Shown here piece by piece: positions 1-8,017 of a DNA stretch of 64,000 nucleotides; the first letter of the stretch is position 1, and the number at the start of each line of letters is the position of its first letter. This DNA comes from Promethearchaeota archaeon (GTDB lineage Archaea; Asgardarchaeota; Lokiarchaeia; Sigyniarchaeales; SOKP01). A program made the position numbers and the translations under genes. The notes below the pieces were generated by a model. The model saw only the letters and a list, made by a program, of their open reading frames with translations. It was not told the DNA's origin and did no database searches. The stretch covers positions 1 through 64,000 of the forward strand of contig JAHPZA010000005.1 of assembly GCA_019058445.1 (NCBI GenBank), written 5' to 3'.

Positions 1-254
1 TTCCAATAAGACTTCCAGTTTTTCATAACCAATCGCAAGATCTGCTGAGAGGTTTGGGCGGGAAGGGTCTTATAGGCACTATGGTCTTTTAAAATAATCT
101 GTAGATCATAGTAAGTGATAAATTCATCCAAATGAAAAAAGAATTGACGATAATGGAAATTTGCTAAGTTATAGAGATTTTTTGCCAAATGGCAGAGATG
201 TGATAATTCGGGAGTTTTCTTAAGTTGGATTTGTTCTGTTAATTGAATAATCAG
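1..254 (-). CDS. tnpB: TnpB / OrfB-type RNA-guided nuclease-like transposon protein, N-terminal part (runs off the window)
   Basis: The minus-strand frame reads about 84 residues with features of archaeal TnpB N-termini: an L-C-H-L-A-K-N-L-Y-N stretch, an aromatic Y-R-Q-F-F-F segment, and L-P-A-Q-T-S-Q-Q-I-L-R-L followed by K-N-W-K-S-Y-W. TnpB proteins are transposon-encoded nucleases of the IS200/IS605/IS607 group and the ancestors of Cas12. The catalytic RuvC part would lie beyond position 1. No ATG, GTG or TTG opens the frame: the first plausible codon is CTG at 254-252, four bases after an AGGAGG-like ribosome site. A tandem duplication covers this start region and may have damaged expression. 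Family assignment is from pattern recognition only. Confidence 0.65.
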   Translation of the reverse strand, partial: MIIQLTEQIQLKKTPELSHLCHLAKNLYNLANFHYRQFFFHLDEFITYYDLQIILKDHSAYKTLPAQTSQQILRLVMKNWKSYW

Positions 255-302
255 TGCACCTCCTGGATTTGTTCTGTTAATTGAATAATCAGTGCACCTC
301 CT
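227..302. repeat. Tandem duplication of a 38-bp unit
   Basis: Two identical 38-bp units (227-264 and 265-302), each beginning ggatttgttctg and ending cacctcct, stand head to tail. A third partial match (ggatt) begins at 303. The unit spans the junction between the recombinase stop and the tnpB start on the minus strand. Since 38 is not a multiple of three, the duplication shifts the frame between the two remnants. Confidence 0.95.
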
Positions 303-390
303 GGATTAGTTCTTTAATAATCTTTCTTTTACGCTTTGAATACATCTTCATCGCAAAGTAATGCATTAAAGAAATATACTTCTCCAGTTT
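289..390 (-). pseudogene. C-terminal tail of an IS607-type serine recombinase (truncated)
   Basis: The frame directly follows an in-frame TGA (393-391) and encodes 33 residues ending in a TGA at 291-289. It contains an S-L-M-H-Y-F-A-M-K-M-Y stretch followed by a very basic R-K-R-K-I-I-K-E-L helix, resembling the final helix of IS607 OrfA recombinases. The catalytic and helix-turn-helix parts are missing. It lies directly upstream of the tnpB frame, as expected for an IS607 element. Without its catalytic domain it cannot be active. Confidence 0.5.
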
Positions 391-408
391 TCATACTTAA
401 GATATAAA

Positions 409-428
409 TCTTTATAAGTTTTTATATG
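409..428 (+). promoter_or_regulatory. Candidate archaeal TATA region for the threonine dehydratase gene
   Basis: The AT-rich stretch tttataagtttttatatg lies about 50 bases before the ATG at 477. This is suitable for transcription starting around 450 with a short leader. It is a composition-based call in AT-rich DNA. Confidence 0.3.
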
Positions 429-476
429 CTAGACTCCTTTGGTTTATCATATTAAAAGTAACTTTTCGGAAAGATT

Positions 477-1700
477 ATGTCAGATCAAGATTATTTGAGT
501 GAAATACATAAGATTAGAGAATCGTTTTCAGATTTAGTACACTTTACTCCTTTAGAGTTAAATCATACTTTTTCAATAATGTCTAATAATGAAATATATT
601 TGAAGCTTGAAAATTTTCAAAGAACTGGTTCCTTTAAAATTCGAGGAGCTTTTAATAAGATTTCAAAATTAACTGATGAAGAAAAGAAAGCGGGGGTAAT
701 TACAGCCTCAGCTGGAAATCATGGTCAGGCAGTTGCCTTAGCCGCTAAAATCTCTGATATTAAATCGACTGTAGTCGTACCTGAGGGAGCGCCAATTGTC
801 AAGATTGAAGCTATTAAAAATTATAACCCGAAAGGTAAAGTTATTGAATATGGTCGTACTTATGATGAGGCTCATCAAAAGGTTCTAGAAATTAAAAAGC
901 AAGAGAATAGTATAATTATCCCCGCATTTAATGATATAGATATTATTAAAGGTCAAGCCACCATCGGTTATGAAATTATGGAACAATTACCAGATGCAGA
1001 TTATATTTTTTGTCCAATTGGAGGTGGGGGATTAATTAGCGGTATTAGCTCATATTGTAAACAAAAATCTAAAAACATTAAAATTATTGGTGTGCAAGCT
1101 GAAAATGCTCCCTCAATGCACGAGTCATTTATGAAAGAAAAAATTACCCTAAAGCAACTAAAAGAAACCATCTGTGATGGTATTGCAGTTAAACAGCCTG
1201 GAGAAATAACTTATGATATGATAAAGAAGTATGTAGATGAGATTGTTCTCGTGTCTGACGAGGAAGTGGCAAATACTATTTTGCTTTTATTGGAAAGGGC
1301 AAAGTTATTTGTTGAGGGTGCTGGAGCAGCCGCACTGGCTGCGATTCTTTATAACAAACTTAATCTTCAAAACAAAAAAATTATAGCAGTAATCTCCGGA
1401 GGAAATTTAACTCCTAACTTATTAAGCCGAATAATTACAAAAGGATTAATCAAAGGAGGTCGTTTAGTTAAGTTCAAAACTAAAATACCTGATATTCCTG
1501 GAGCCTTGATGAATGTGTTGAAAATAATCGCTGAACAAAAAGGTAATATCATTTCAATAACTCATGACAGGGAGCGCTTAGAACTTGAATATAAAATGAC
1601 GGAGGTAATTGTAGAACTCGAGACAAGAGATTTTGACCATATAAATCAAATATTTTCAAAGTTGAGAGAGTATTTTCAAATTGAAATTTTAAAGTTTTAA
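477..1700 (+). CDS. ilvA: Threonine ammonia-lyase (threonine dehydratase) with ACT domain
   Basis: This is a cytoplasmic PLP enzyme that deaminates threonine (or serine) to 2-oxobutyrate (or pyruvate) and ammonia. The fold-type II PLP core occupies about residues 10-320. The PLP lysine is Lys54 in SFKIRGA, the substrate loop SAGNHGQ is at 78-84, and the phosphate-binding GGGGLISG is at 182-189. A C-terminal ACT-like domain (about 330-407) fits the length of the short, one-ACT class of threonine dehydratases. The ATG at 477 has only a weak purine-rich ribosome site. No other branched-chain amino acid genes lie nearby, so a catabolic (TdcB-like) or biosynthetic (IlvA) role cannot be separated; the short one-ACT form leans catabolic. 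Confidence 0.9.
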   Translation: MSDQDYLSEIHKIRESFSDLVHFTPLELNHTFSIMSNNEIYLKLENFQRTGSFKIRGAFNKISKLTDEEKKAGVITASAGNHGQAVALAAKISDIKSTVVVPEGAPIVKIEAIKNYNPKGKVIEYGRTYDEAHQKVLEIKKQENSIIIPAFNDIDIIKGQATIGYEIMEQLPDADYIFCPIGGGGLISGISSYCKQKSKNIKIIGVQAENAPSMHESFMKEKITLKQLKETICDGIAVKQPGEITYDMIKKYVDEIVLVSDEEVANTILLLLERAKLFVEGAGAAALAAILYNKLNLQNKKIIAVISGGNLTPNLLSRIITKGLIKGGRLVKFKTKIPDIPGALMNVLKIIAEQKGNIISITHDRERLELEYKMTEVIVELETRDFDHINQIFSKLREYFQIEILKF

Positions 1701-1809
1701 AATTCTAACAATCTAATGCTGTATTTCAACTATTTATGATTTGAATTTGTCTTTATTTTATTTTCTAATAAATAAAAAATATTAAGTGAAATAAAAAAAA
1801 CCCAATGTC

Positions 1810-2157
1810 ATGGATGAAAATATAAAAGAACTATTTCAAAGTTGGAATGAATTAAATAAACAAGCCGAGGAATCCTTTGGACAATTTGAATTCACCTCTA
1901 TAAAAGAAATCAGAGAGAAACAAAGAACAATTGAGGATTCAGTTTATGCCATTCTTTTGGAAAACGCACCTGAAAATTTAAAACAGATCTTACCAAAGGA
2001 TTGTGGATCTCTGGAAATAGGATTTGATACGGAAAATAAAATATTTTACTTTGTAATGCTTGATCCAAATTACGAAGACAGCGAGGAGACAAAATTATTA
2101 GCAATTACAATTGATTTAAACAAAAAAGTGAGCCTTATTGAAGATTTTAAGGAATAA
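1810..2157 (+). CDS. Small acidic protein of unknown function
   Basis: A 115-residue acidic protein that I do not recognise. The N-terminal half looks helical and charged (residues 1-60). The C-terminal half looks like short beta strands (a G-S-L-E-I-G-F-D stretch, then I-F-Y-F-V-M-L-D and L-A-I-T-I-D-L). There is no signal peptide, membrane segment or cysteine-based metal site. It sits between the threonine dehydratase and the HDAC-like gene on the same strand, 109 and 56 bases away, so co-transcription with the latter is possible. Start is ATG at 1810. Confidence 0.65.
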   Translation: MDENIKELFQSWNELNKQAEESFGQFEFTSIKEIREKQRTIEDSVYAILLENAPENLKQILPKDCGSLEIGFDTENKIFYFVMLDPNYEDSEETKLLAITIDLNKKVSLIEDFKE

Positions 2158-2213
2158 TATTATTATGCAAAATAAAGATAAATTTTTTTTAATTATTCGA
2201 GGATAGATCTAGT

Positions 2214-2987
2214 ATGAAAATTGTATTTCATGAAAGATTTTACGTTTCAAATTATTCGATGGACCCCGCTGCGTCTCCAGGGCGTCTGGAAAGTATTATG
2301 AACATTATTCACAGTAAACCTGAAGATTATGAAATTATTACTCCAGAACCAGCAACTGAAAAAGATATTTTACGGGCTCATGGAAAAAGGCATTATGAAT
2401 ACATAAAAAACGATCAGCTATTATATGAATTGGCAGCGCTAGCCGCAGGTGGTTCAATATTGGCTGCCGAAGAAGGATTTAAAGGAAATCCCACATTTGC
2501 CGTCATTCGTCCTCCCGGGCATCACGCATCTGCTGATTCATGCTGGGGCTTTTGTTTCTTCAATAATATAAGTATAAGCTTATTAAAGTTATACTCGGAA
2601 AAAAAGATAAAATCCGCATTTGTATTAGATTTTGATTTGCACACTGGTGATGGCAACATTAACATATTAAAAAATAGAAATGATGAGTTTATTGCGAAAA
2701 TACTTAATCCTAGCTCCAGTGGTAGTGCGAATTATATTAAGGAGGTTGAAGCTTATATGCAAAATCTTAAAGATATTGATATTTTTGTAGCGAGTGCGGG
2801 ATTTGATCAAGGAATTGAGGACTGGGGGCATTTATTACATCCTGAAGATTATACAAAGCTGGGGAGCTTAATGAAAGAATACTCCGAAAAATTATGTAGC
2901 GGACGGCGCTACGCTTTATTAGAGGGCGGTTATAATCACGATGTGTTAGGTAAGAATGCTGATGCGTTTTGTCAAGGATTTAAATAA
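2214..2987 (+). CDS. Histone-deacetylase-fold (AcuC/HDAC family) amidohydrolase
   Basis: A zinc-dependent deacetylase of the arginase/HDAC fold. Family motifs are intact: RPPGHHA with the catalytic His pair 103-104, the zinc-ligand motif D-x-H (Asp141, His143) in a FDLHTGDGN stretch, a third ligand Asp198 in SAGFD, and a transition-state tyrosine candidate Tyr240 in EGGY. At 257 residues it is shorter than AcuC or eukaryotic HDACs (about 340-380), mainly in the loops and the C-terminal end. The substrate could be an acetylated protein, an acetylpolyamine or another amide; the sequence does not decide. Start is ATG at 2214, with a GAGGA ribosome site about ten bases upstream. Confidence 0.88.
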   Translation: MKIVFHERFYVSNYSMDPAASPGRLESIMNIIHSKPEDYEIITPEPATEKDILRAHGKRHYEYIKNDQLLYELAALAAGGSILAAEEGFKGNPTFAVIRPPGHHASADSCWGFCFFNNISISLLKLYSEKKIKSAFVLDFDLHTGDGNINILKNRNDEFIAKILNPSSSGSANYIKEVEAYMQNLKDIDIFVASAGFDQGIEDWGHLLHPEDYTKLGSLMKEYSEKLCSGRRYALLEGGYNHDVLGKNADAFCQGFK

Positions 2988-3019
2988 AAAAAAAAGAAAG
3001 TTAAGTCGTTGTTTTAAAC

Positions 3020-4423
3020 TTAGAGACCTAGTTCTCTTAATTTCTGTTTAATTGCTAGCTTTTTCTCTCCTTCTAAATCATACCATTTATGCATGATTAT
3101 AAATGATACTAAGCACAGAAGAGATGGAATTAATCCTATGATGATGCGAATTCCCCATATAGCTAAAGGTGTTTGTACAGCATTAGGATTAGGATTATAT
3201 CCTGTGAGAAGATGTACTATTGTAAAGATAACAGCTTGGAGGATAAGGGAAAATCGAAAGAAACAGGTTCTAATTCCTCCATATTTTCCTTCTTGATGTT
3301 TTCCGTCCATTACAGTACATTCATCATTAACATCTGCAACAACAGGAGCCAAAGAGAATGTGAAAGCTCCAAGACCCGTCCCTGCAATGAAAGCGAAAAT
3401 TATTACTTGTTCAATTGTGGTTATCCATAAAAGGGGAAGATATCCTATAAACCCTATTATAAGACTTATTTTCATTACTTTATAAGCCCCATATTTTCTG
3501 ACTCTATTCATCCAAAAAGGGATAAATAAGACAAACCCTAAGAACCAAACTATTAATATATAAATATAATAATATAAGGGTAATCTTAATACATCTTTCA
3601 TAAAATAGATTCCAGAGGTAGAATATAATATTCCTGCTAGTGAAAGGAGAAAAAATACAAAGAAAGTAGCTATGAAATTTTTTCGTCCAAACGCTTTTTT
3701 CATTATCTTCCAAAAAGATTCGCTTTTTTCCTTTTGATTATTTTCATACCCTCGAAGAAAGCGTTCTTTCAAGTCCTCAGATTCACGAATGCCTGGAATA
3801 AGAAGAATTATTAATATAATTTGGACAATTAAACCAATTAACGCTGCCAAAATAAATGTCTCTTTTTTTCCGTATACAATAACAAGTGGTCCGATAAAAC
3901 CATAAAATAAAGCTAATGTAGCACCCAGAAAGTTCATAATAGCAACTGCTTTTCTACGTTCGGCATCAGTACGAAAATGATTTGTATATGCTGCATTTAT
4001 GTGTGTAGTATAAATAGAAAAGAATGTATCTGCTACACAAGTCATAATCATAAACCACCAAAAAACTGGCCAAGGATTATTAGGATCCGCATTGGGTGAG
4101 ATATAAACAAGGAAATAAAATATGCTTGCTGGTATTGCACCTATTAAAATCCAAGGGAATCTCATTCCCCATTTTCTCGTCCATTTAAAAGGTCGATCAG
4201 TAAGATATGCTACAAGAGGATCATTAATCATATTCCAAATCGAAAAAAAAATGAATCCTAATGCCAATAGGGCAACAGGCAAACCAATCTCGACTTCATA
4301 ATAATAAAAAAGTATTCTATTTGCGAAAGTAGCAGTAATCACATAACCTAGAGAAAACGATATCATTTTTTTTGTAGATGCTTGTTCCCATTCAGAAAGA
4401 TCGAAATTATTATCCTCACTCAT
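3020..4423 (-). CDS. GPH-family (MelB-like) sugar:cation symporter, MFS_2
   Basis: A polytopic inner-membrane transporter of 467 residues with about 12 hydrophobic segments. The region after helix 1 (F-S-I-W-N-M-I-N-D-P, then L-T-D-R) matches the N-D-P-x4-(I/L)-x-D signature of the glycoside-pentoside-hexuronide:cation symporter family, where the acidic residues bind the coupling cation. A second acidic motif, V-A-D-V-N-D-E, lies in the C-terminal half. The substrate is probably a sugar or sugar-like compound. It is convergent with the HDAC-like gene and about 33 kb away from the glycosidase locus, so no substrate follows from context. Confidence 0.82.
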   Translation of the reverse strand: MSEDNNFDLSEWEQASTKKMISFSLGYVITATFANRILFYYYEVEIGLPVALLALGFIFFSIWNMINDPLVAYLTDRPFKWTRKWGMRFPWILIGAIPASIFYFLVYISPNADPNNPWPVFWWFMIMTCVADTFFSIYTTHINAAYTNHFRTDAERRKAVAIMNFLGATLALFYGFIGPLVIVYGKKETFILAALIGLIVQIILIILLIPGIRESEDLKERFLRGYENNQKEKSESFWKIMKKAFGRKNFIATFFVFFLLSLAGILYSTSGIYFMKDVLRLPLYYYIYILIVWFLGFVLFIPFWMNRVRKYGAYKVMKISLIIGFIGYLPLLWITTIEQVIIFAFIAGTGLGAFTFSLAPVVADVNDECTVMDGKHQEGKYGGIRTCFFRFSLILQAVIFTIVHLLTGYNPNPNAVQTPLAIWGIRIIIGLIPSLLCLVSFIIMHKWYDLEGEKKLAIKQKLRELGL

Positions 4424-4551
4424 AAATCTCGCTCTAAATTAATTTTTAATTGTAATTAAATTATTTATAACTAGGTTCTATAAAAACTTATCCTTGAGAT
4501 ATGAGCTAAATCAAATTACGTAAGTAAAAGATAAAATTGTTTCTTAAAGAA

Positions 4552-5019
4552 TCATTGTTGATTTTTTTTTATCTTTTTATATTTCTCTAATTTCTTTTGA
4601 ATTTTTTTTGAGATTAAATCAGGAAATTCGTCTAATGTTTTCCCTTCATATTTTTCATAACAGCTACAACAAAATCTTAATTCATATACATCAAAACCAT
4701 TAATTTTTTTCGGTCTAGTTTCTGGATGAAGTTTTCTGTCGCAAAGTATGCAATAATTATAGAATTCCAATTCTCTTTTTTTTTTTAGTTCTACTAATCT
4801 TTTAAATTCAATTTTTTTTTGAATTTCCTCCCTTTTTCTACGTTCTAATTGAATATCGGGAAATTTATTTTCAATAATAGCAAAAAAAGGCAAATCCTTT
4901 TCGAGGCGATCCTTTATCGCTATTCTTATTAATTCCGATCGAGATCTGCCAGTCTTTTCTCCTATTTGAGCTATTAATTTGACATAAACATCAGGCAAGT
5001 TAATAGTGATATTTCTCAT
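4552..5019 (-). CDS. Ribbon-helix-helix protein with C-terminal zinc-binding domain
   Basis: The first 45 residues form a ribbon-helix-helix DNA-binding domain: a short strand I-T-I-N-L-P, then a helix, then S-R-S-E-L-I-R-I-A, the usual second-helix signature. A very basic coiled-coil-like stretch follows (about 58-88). It leads to a four-cysteine module, Cys90-x2-Cys93 and Cys117-x2-Cys120 (with an extra Cys118), likely to bind one zinc. The tail is again lysine-rich. The most likely role is a small transcriptional regulator whose zinc module may sense or scaffold. Its target is unknown. It is monocistronic, with about 300 gene-free bases upstream. Confidence 0.7.
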   Translation of the reverse strand: MRNITINLPDVYVKLIAQIGEKTGRSRSELIRIAIKDRLEKDLPFFAIIENKFPDIQLERRKREEIQKKIEFKRLVELKKKRELEFYNYCILCDRKLHPETRPKKINGFDVYELRFCCSCYEKYEGKTLDEFPDLISKKIQKKLEKYKKIKKNQQ

Positions 5020-5315
5020 TTTTAACCCTTTTTAGATTTTTTATTAATAATGTTAATGCAATCTGAATTTATAAAGGTTTTTACTACCAAATTCCTTAAA
5101 AAGCGGATTGAATAATTTTTTACATAGATATAAACAAGCTTGAAAAAGTTTATATAATTTAAGAAGACGGTAGAAATTTTTTTAGCCATTTAATGTCTTT
5201 TTACCTTTCTCTTCACAATTCTGACAAAATTTAAATTTCAAACCTCAAGTAAGGTGCTAAATTTTAAAATGATAAGAGTTCAAAATAAAAAAAAGAGTTG
5301 ATTTAAAGAAAAAAA

Positions 5316-6665
5316 TCATTTAATTTGAAAAAAGGACTCTTCAAATTCAGGTTTTCCCTTATATTTACCCATTAAAAATCCAACCCCTGAATCTAAACCC
5401 TTAAAAAATGCATTTTGGACTTTGATACCTGCCTCTTTAAGCGCATTAACTACATTTTCTCTTGCGGGAGGACAGCCTTGTATGGGAATCAATTCTTTTA
5501 TGCAAGGGTCATTCTTATTAAGGTTACATTGACACTGACCAAGTAGAATCGTTTTATTATTACCTTCAGTTGGTTTCATCCTTTTTCCAGTTAGAATTTC
5601 AATTTTGTCATATGGTTTGCCTTTCCATGAATATTTTATTGCCAGTAAAATTATCCCGTTTAATCCAGAGCAATAAGTGCACATAGAATTGTCATATTTA
5701 TGATATTTAAGACCTTCTACTCCAATTTTCTGAAAAGGGAGCGGTAGATCTCCAGCATCATTGTAAATGAAATCCCATTCGTGATGTGAGGTCAGGCTTT
5801 CAATACTTTCTCCGATAAGTTCAATATCAGATAAATCTCCCGGTCTATTTCTTTCTTTTGCGGCAAGTGCTAAATGGGGTATCTCTGATGGAACAAACCC
5901 TAATAAACTGGCTCCAACTAAGTCAGCAGAGAGAACGTCTCTTGAAGCTACAAGAATATTACTTCTATGAGCCTTTCCATCAATGGCAGGACCACGTTCA
6001 AGAGTATAAATTCCGTCAATGATAGTTAAAACGGGAGGTAACTTATTAGGAAGGTGAGCAACATTGTAATTCAAATCATGAACTAGGTCAGGACTATGAA
6101 ATTTTTTACGTGAGGCGATACTGATTAAACCCTTCAGATTTTTGAATGCGATGCTAGCCTTCGCTTGCGCATGAGTTTTTAACACTGGAATATCCAGAAT
6201 ATAATCCGCTGCAAATGCATCTGAACTAAAATTAACTTTAAAATCAAGGCCCATATCTAATTTATCAAAAGGTCTTCTAAAAGTATTGATTACTTTAACT
6301 CCATATCTCTCTTTTAGAATATCATAACCAAGTTTTTCGAACGCATCAGCTGCAGTGAGTTCATCTTTGGGATCTTCAGTAACTATCCCTTCCCCTATGG
6401 TAATATCTTTGATTCCCCGTTCATTAAGAAGAACAACTGCATCTTCTATTACTCGAGATGTAGTGAGTACCCCCCATTTTGGAAAATTACTATGTCGGTT
6501 CCAATATACTATATTTGGTTTGATAAATATCTTAGCATCAGTAGGGAGATCATCAAATAATTTGGATTGTTCAACTACTTTTCGAACTGATTCCAAGGGC
6601 TTTTCATATTTCACAACAGATACTATAGGTTTACTCATATTATCACTTATTAAATTAGATGTCAT
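5316..6665 (-). CDS. DUF362 domain protein
   Basis: A 449-residue protein with the DUF362 fold. It has an early K-P-N-I-V segment, a T-I-G-E-G-I-V stretch, and the typical I-L-D-I-P-V-L-K-T-H followed by F-K-N-L-K-G. The C-terminal third carries a cysteine cluster: C-T-Y-C near 325, C-Q-C with further C-I-K-E near 380-390, and G-C-P-P near 397. This could bind an iron-sulfur cluster or zinc, although DUF362 proteins with ferredoxin domains usually show the regular C-x2-C-x2-C-x3-C pattern, which is absent. The function is not established; a redox or metal role is an inference. A second ATG lies nine codons downstream and is an equally possible start. Confidence 0.8.
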   Translation of the reverse strand: MTSNLISDNMSKPIVSVVKYEKPLESVRKVVEQSKLFDDLPTDAKIFIKPNIVYWNRHSNFPKWGVLTTSRVIEDAVVLLNERGIKDITIGEGIVTEDPKDELTAADAFEKLGYDILKERYGVKVINTFRRPFDKLDMGLDFKVNFSSDAFAADYILDIPVLKTHAQAKASIAFKNLKGLISIASRKKFHSPDLVHDLNYNVAHLPNKLPPVLTIIDGIYTLERGPAIDGKAHRSNILVASRDVLSADLVGASLLGFVPSEIPHLALAAKERNRPGDLSDIELIGESIESLTSHHEWDFIYNDAGDLPLPFQKIGVEGLKYHKYDNSMCTYCSGLNGIILLAIKYSWKGKPYDKIEILTGKRMKPTEGNNKTILLGQCQCNLNKNDPCIKELIPIQGCPPARENVVNALKEAGIKVQNAFFKGLDSGVGFLMGKYKGKPEFEESFFQIK

Positions 6666-6822
6666 TATTATCTTATATTGATAAGAATACGAAGTATCTT
6701 AAAAATTAAATTATTATTAATAATTTGTTTTTAATAGTTTTAAATATAAATACCAAATATAAATAGTATCAGTTTTACAAATTAGATTAGAACTCAATTT
6801 AAAAAGGAATATGATGTAAGAT

Positions 6823-7866
6823 TTGAGATTTAGTTTCAGTATCCCTGTTCCAACTCCTAGACTTGAATACATGATCGATGGTACTAAGAGATCCGAAGCT
6901 TGTGGATTTTATTCTGTTTTTTATGCGGATCACACAACAATGCTAAATTCACCTGGAACATGCTACGATGCCTTTTCTTTTTTAACAGCTCTATCTATGG
7001 AATCTCAGAAAATTAGGTTATGTACAGGTGTTTCCGATTGTCATAGGTTTAACCCCGCACTAATGGCCCACAAAGTAGCTACCTTGGATGTGTTTTCCAA
7101 TGGGAGAGCCATGTTAGGAATAGGGGCAGGAGAGGCGATGAATATTGATTTGTATGGACTTGAAAGAGAGAAATCTTATTCGAAATTACGGGAATATATT
7201 GAACTTTTGAGGAAATTCTGGACTAAGAAACGAGTAAATTTCGAGAGTGAATTTTGGGGTACAATGAAAAATGGGTTTATTCAAATCAAACCGATTCAAA
7301 AAACACCTCCAATATATGTAGCCGCTAATGCTCCAAAAACAAGGAAAATGGCAGGTGAATTAGGTGAGGGCTGGTATCCATTTGTAGAGACTCCCTGGAC
7401 GTATAAAGAGAACTATAAAGAGGTTGTAGAAGGTGCTAAAAATGCTGGTCGGGACCCATCTGAAATTGATTACGTATACGACTGTTTTGTAGCAATAGAT
7501 GATGATGATCCCCAAAACGCTATTGAAAGATGTGATTTTTTCAAAACATCATATTTAGTGATGCCAACTAAAATTAACCAAGCTTATCCGAATGTTAATT
7601 TACCCGAAGATTTAACCATCCATAATATTCTTTTAGATGCCCCTGGAGCTACTGATTTATTACAATGTATTGATAAATTACCAAAAACTGTAAATGAGGA
7701 CCTAAATTGCATAGGAACGACCGATGATGTTATTTCCAGTATCGAGAAATTTAAAAATGCGGGCGCTACTCATCTTTCCTTAATGAACCGTGGTCCGAAT
7801 GTAAATAAAGTTTACGAGATTTTTAAAAACAAAATTATACCATATTTCGAAGAGCAGAATAAATAA
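6823..7866 (+). CDS. LLM-class (luciferase-like) flavin/F420-dependent oxidoreductase
   Basis: The protein follows the bacterial-luciferase/Mer TIM-barrel family. It has a D-H-T-T-M segment after strand 2, a K-V-A-T-L-D segment followed by G-R-A-M-L-G-I-G-A-G-E, and later a P-I-Y-V-A-A-N-A-P-K-T stretch, all typical of F420-dependent members. It would act in the cytoplasm on an unknown alcohol, aldehyde or methylene-carrier substrate. The open frame begins at a TTG (6823). Twelve bases upstream and in frame stand two ATG codons (6811, 6814), correctly placed behind AAAAAGGA, but they are followed by TAA at 6817. The intended start may therefore have been hit by a nonsense change, with TTG as the surviving start. 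Length (347) is normal. Confidence 0.85.
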   Translation: MRFSFSIPVPTPRLEYMIDGTKRSEACGFYSVFYADHTTMLNSPGTCYDAFSFLTALSMESQKIRLCTGVSDCHRFNPALMAHKVATLDVFSNGRAMLGIGAGEAMNIDLYGLEREKSYSKLREYIELLRKFWTKKRVNFESEFWGTMKNGFIQIKPIQKTPPIYVAANAPKTRKMAGELGEGWYPFVETPWTYKENYKEVVEGAKNAGRDPSEIDYVYDCFVAIDDDDPQNAIERCDFFKTSYLVMPTKINQAYPNVNLPEDLTIHNILLDAPGATDLLQCIDKLPKTVNEDLNCIGTTDDVISSIEKFKNAGATHLSLMNRGPNVNKVYEIFKNKIIPYFEEQNK

Positions 7867-8017
7867 GAATTAAGACTTTTTTTTCTCTATTTCTTTAAAG
7901 GATTTTTGATGATTTTCAAACGATTAACCAGATTAGATTTAAATATCTTATAAATTAATTATTATCATCAATTGTTATTATACGAATTCAATAAAATAAA
8001 AAAGGAATTGATAAAGT

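Larger units (their letters stand above)
1..390 (-). mobile_element. Remnant of an IS607-type transposon (serine recombinase tail plus TnpB start)
   Basis: Read on the minus strand, the last 33 codons of a recombinase-like frame (390-289) are followed by a frame matching the N-terminus of a TnpB protein (254 to the window edge). Recombinase followed by tnpB on the same strand is the layout of IS607 elements. The recombinase part lacks everything upstream of its C-terminal helix, so the element is at least half decayed. The left part lies outside the window, so the true extent and ends are unknown. Confidence 0.6.

Noticed and set aside
5182..5241. A 19-codon minus-strand frame starting with TTG and containing C-x2-C
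   Set aside because: It is short, without a second cysteine pair, and could arise by chance. A zinc-protein remnant is possible but unsupported.
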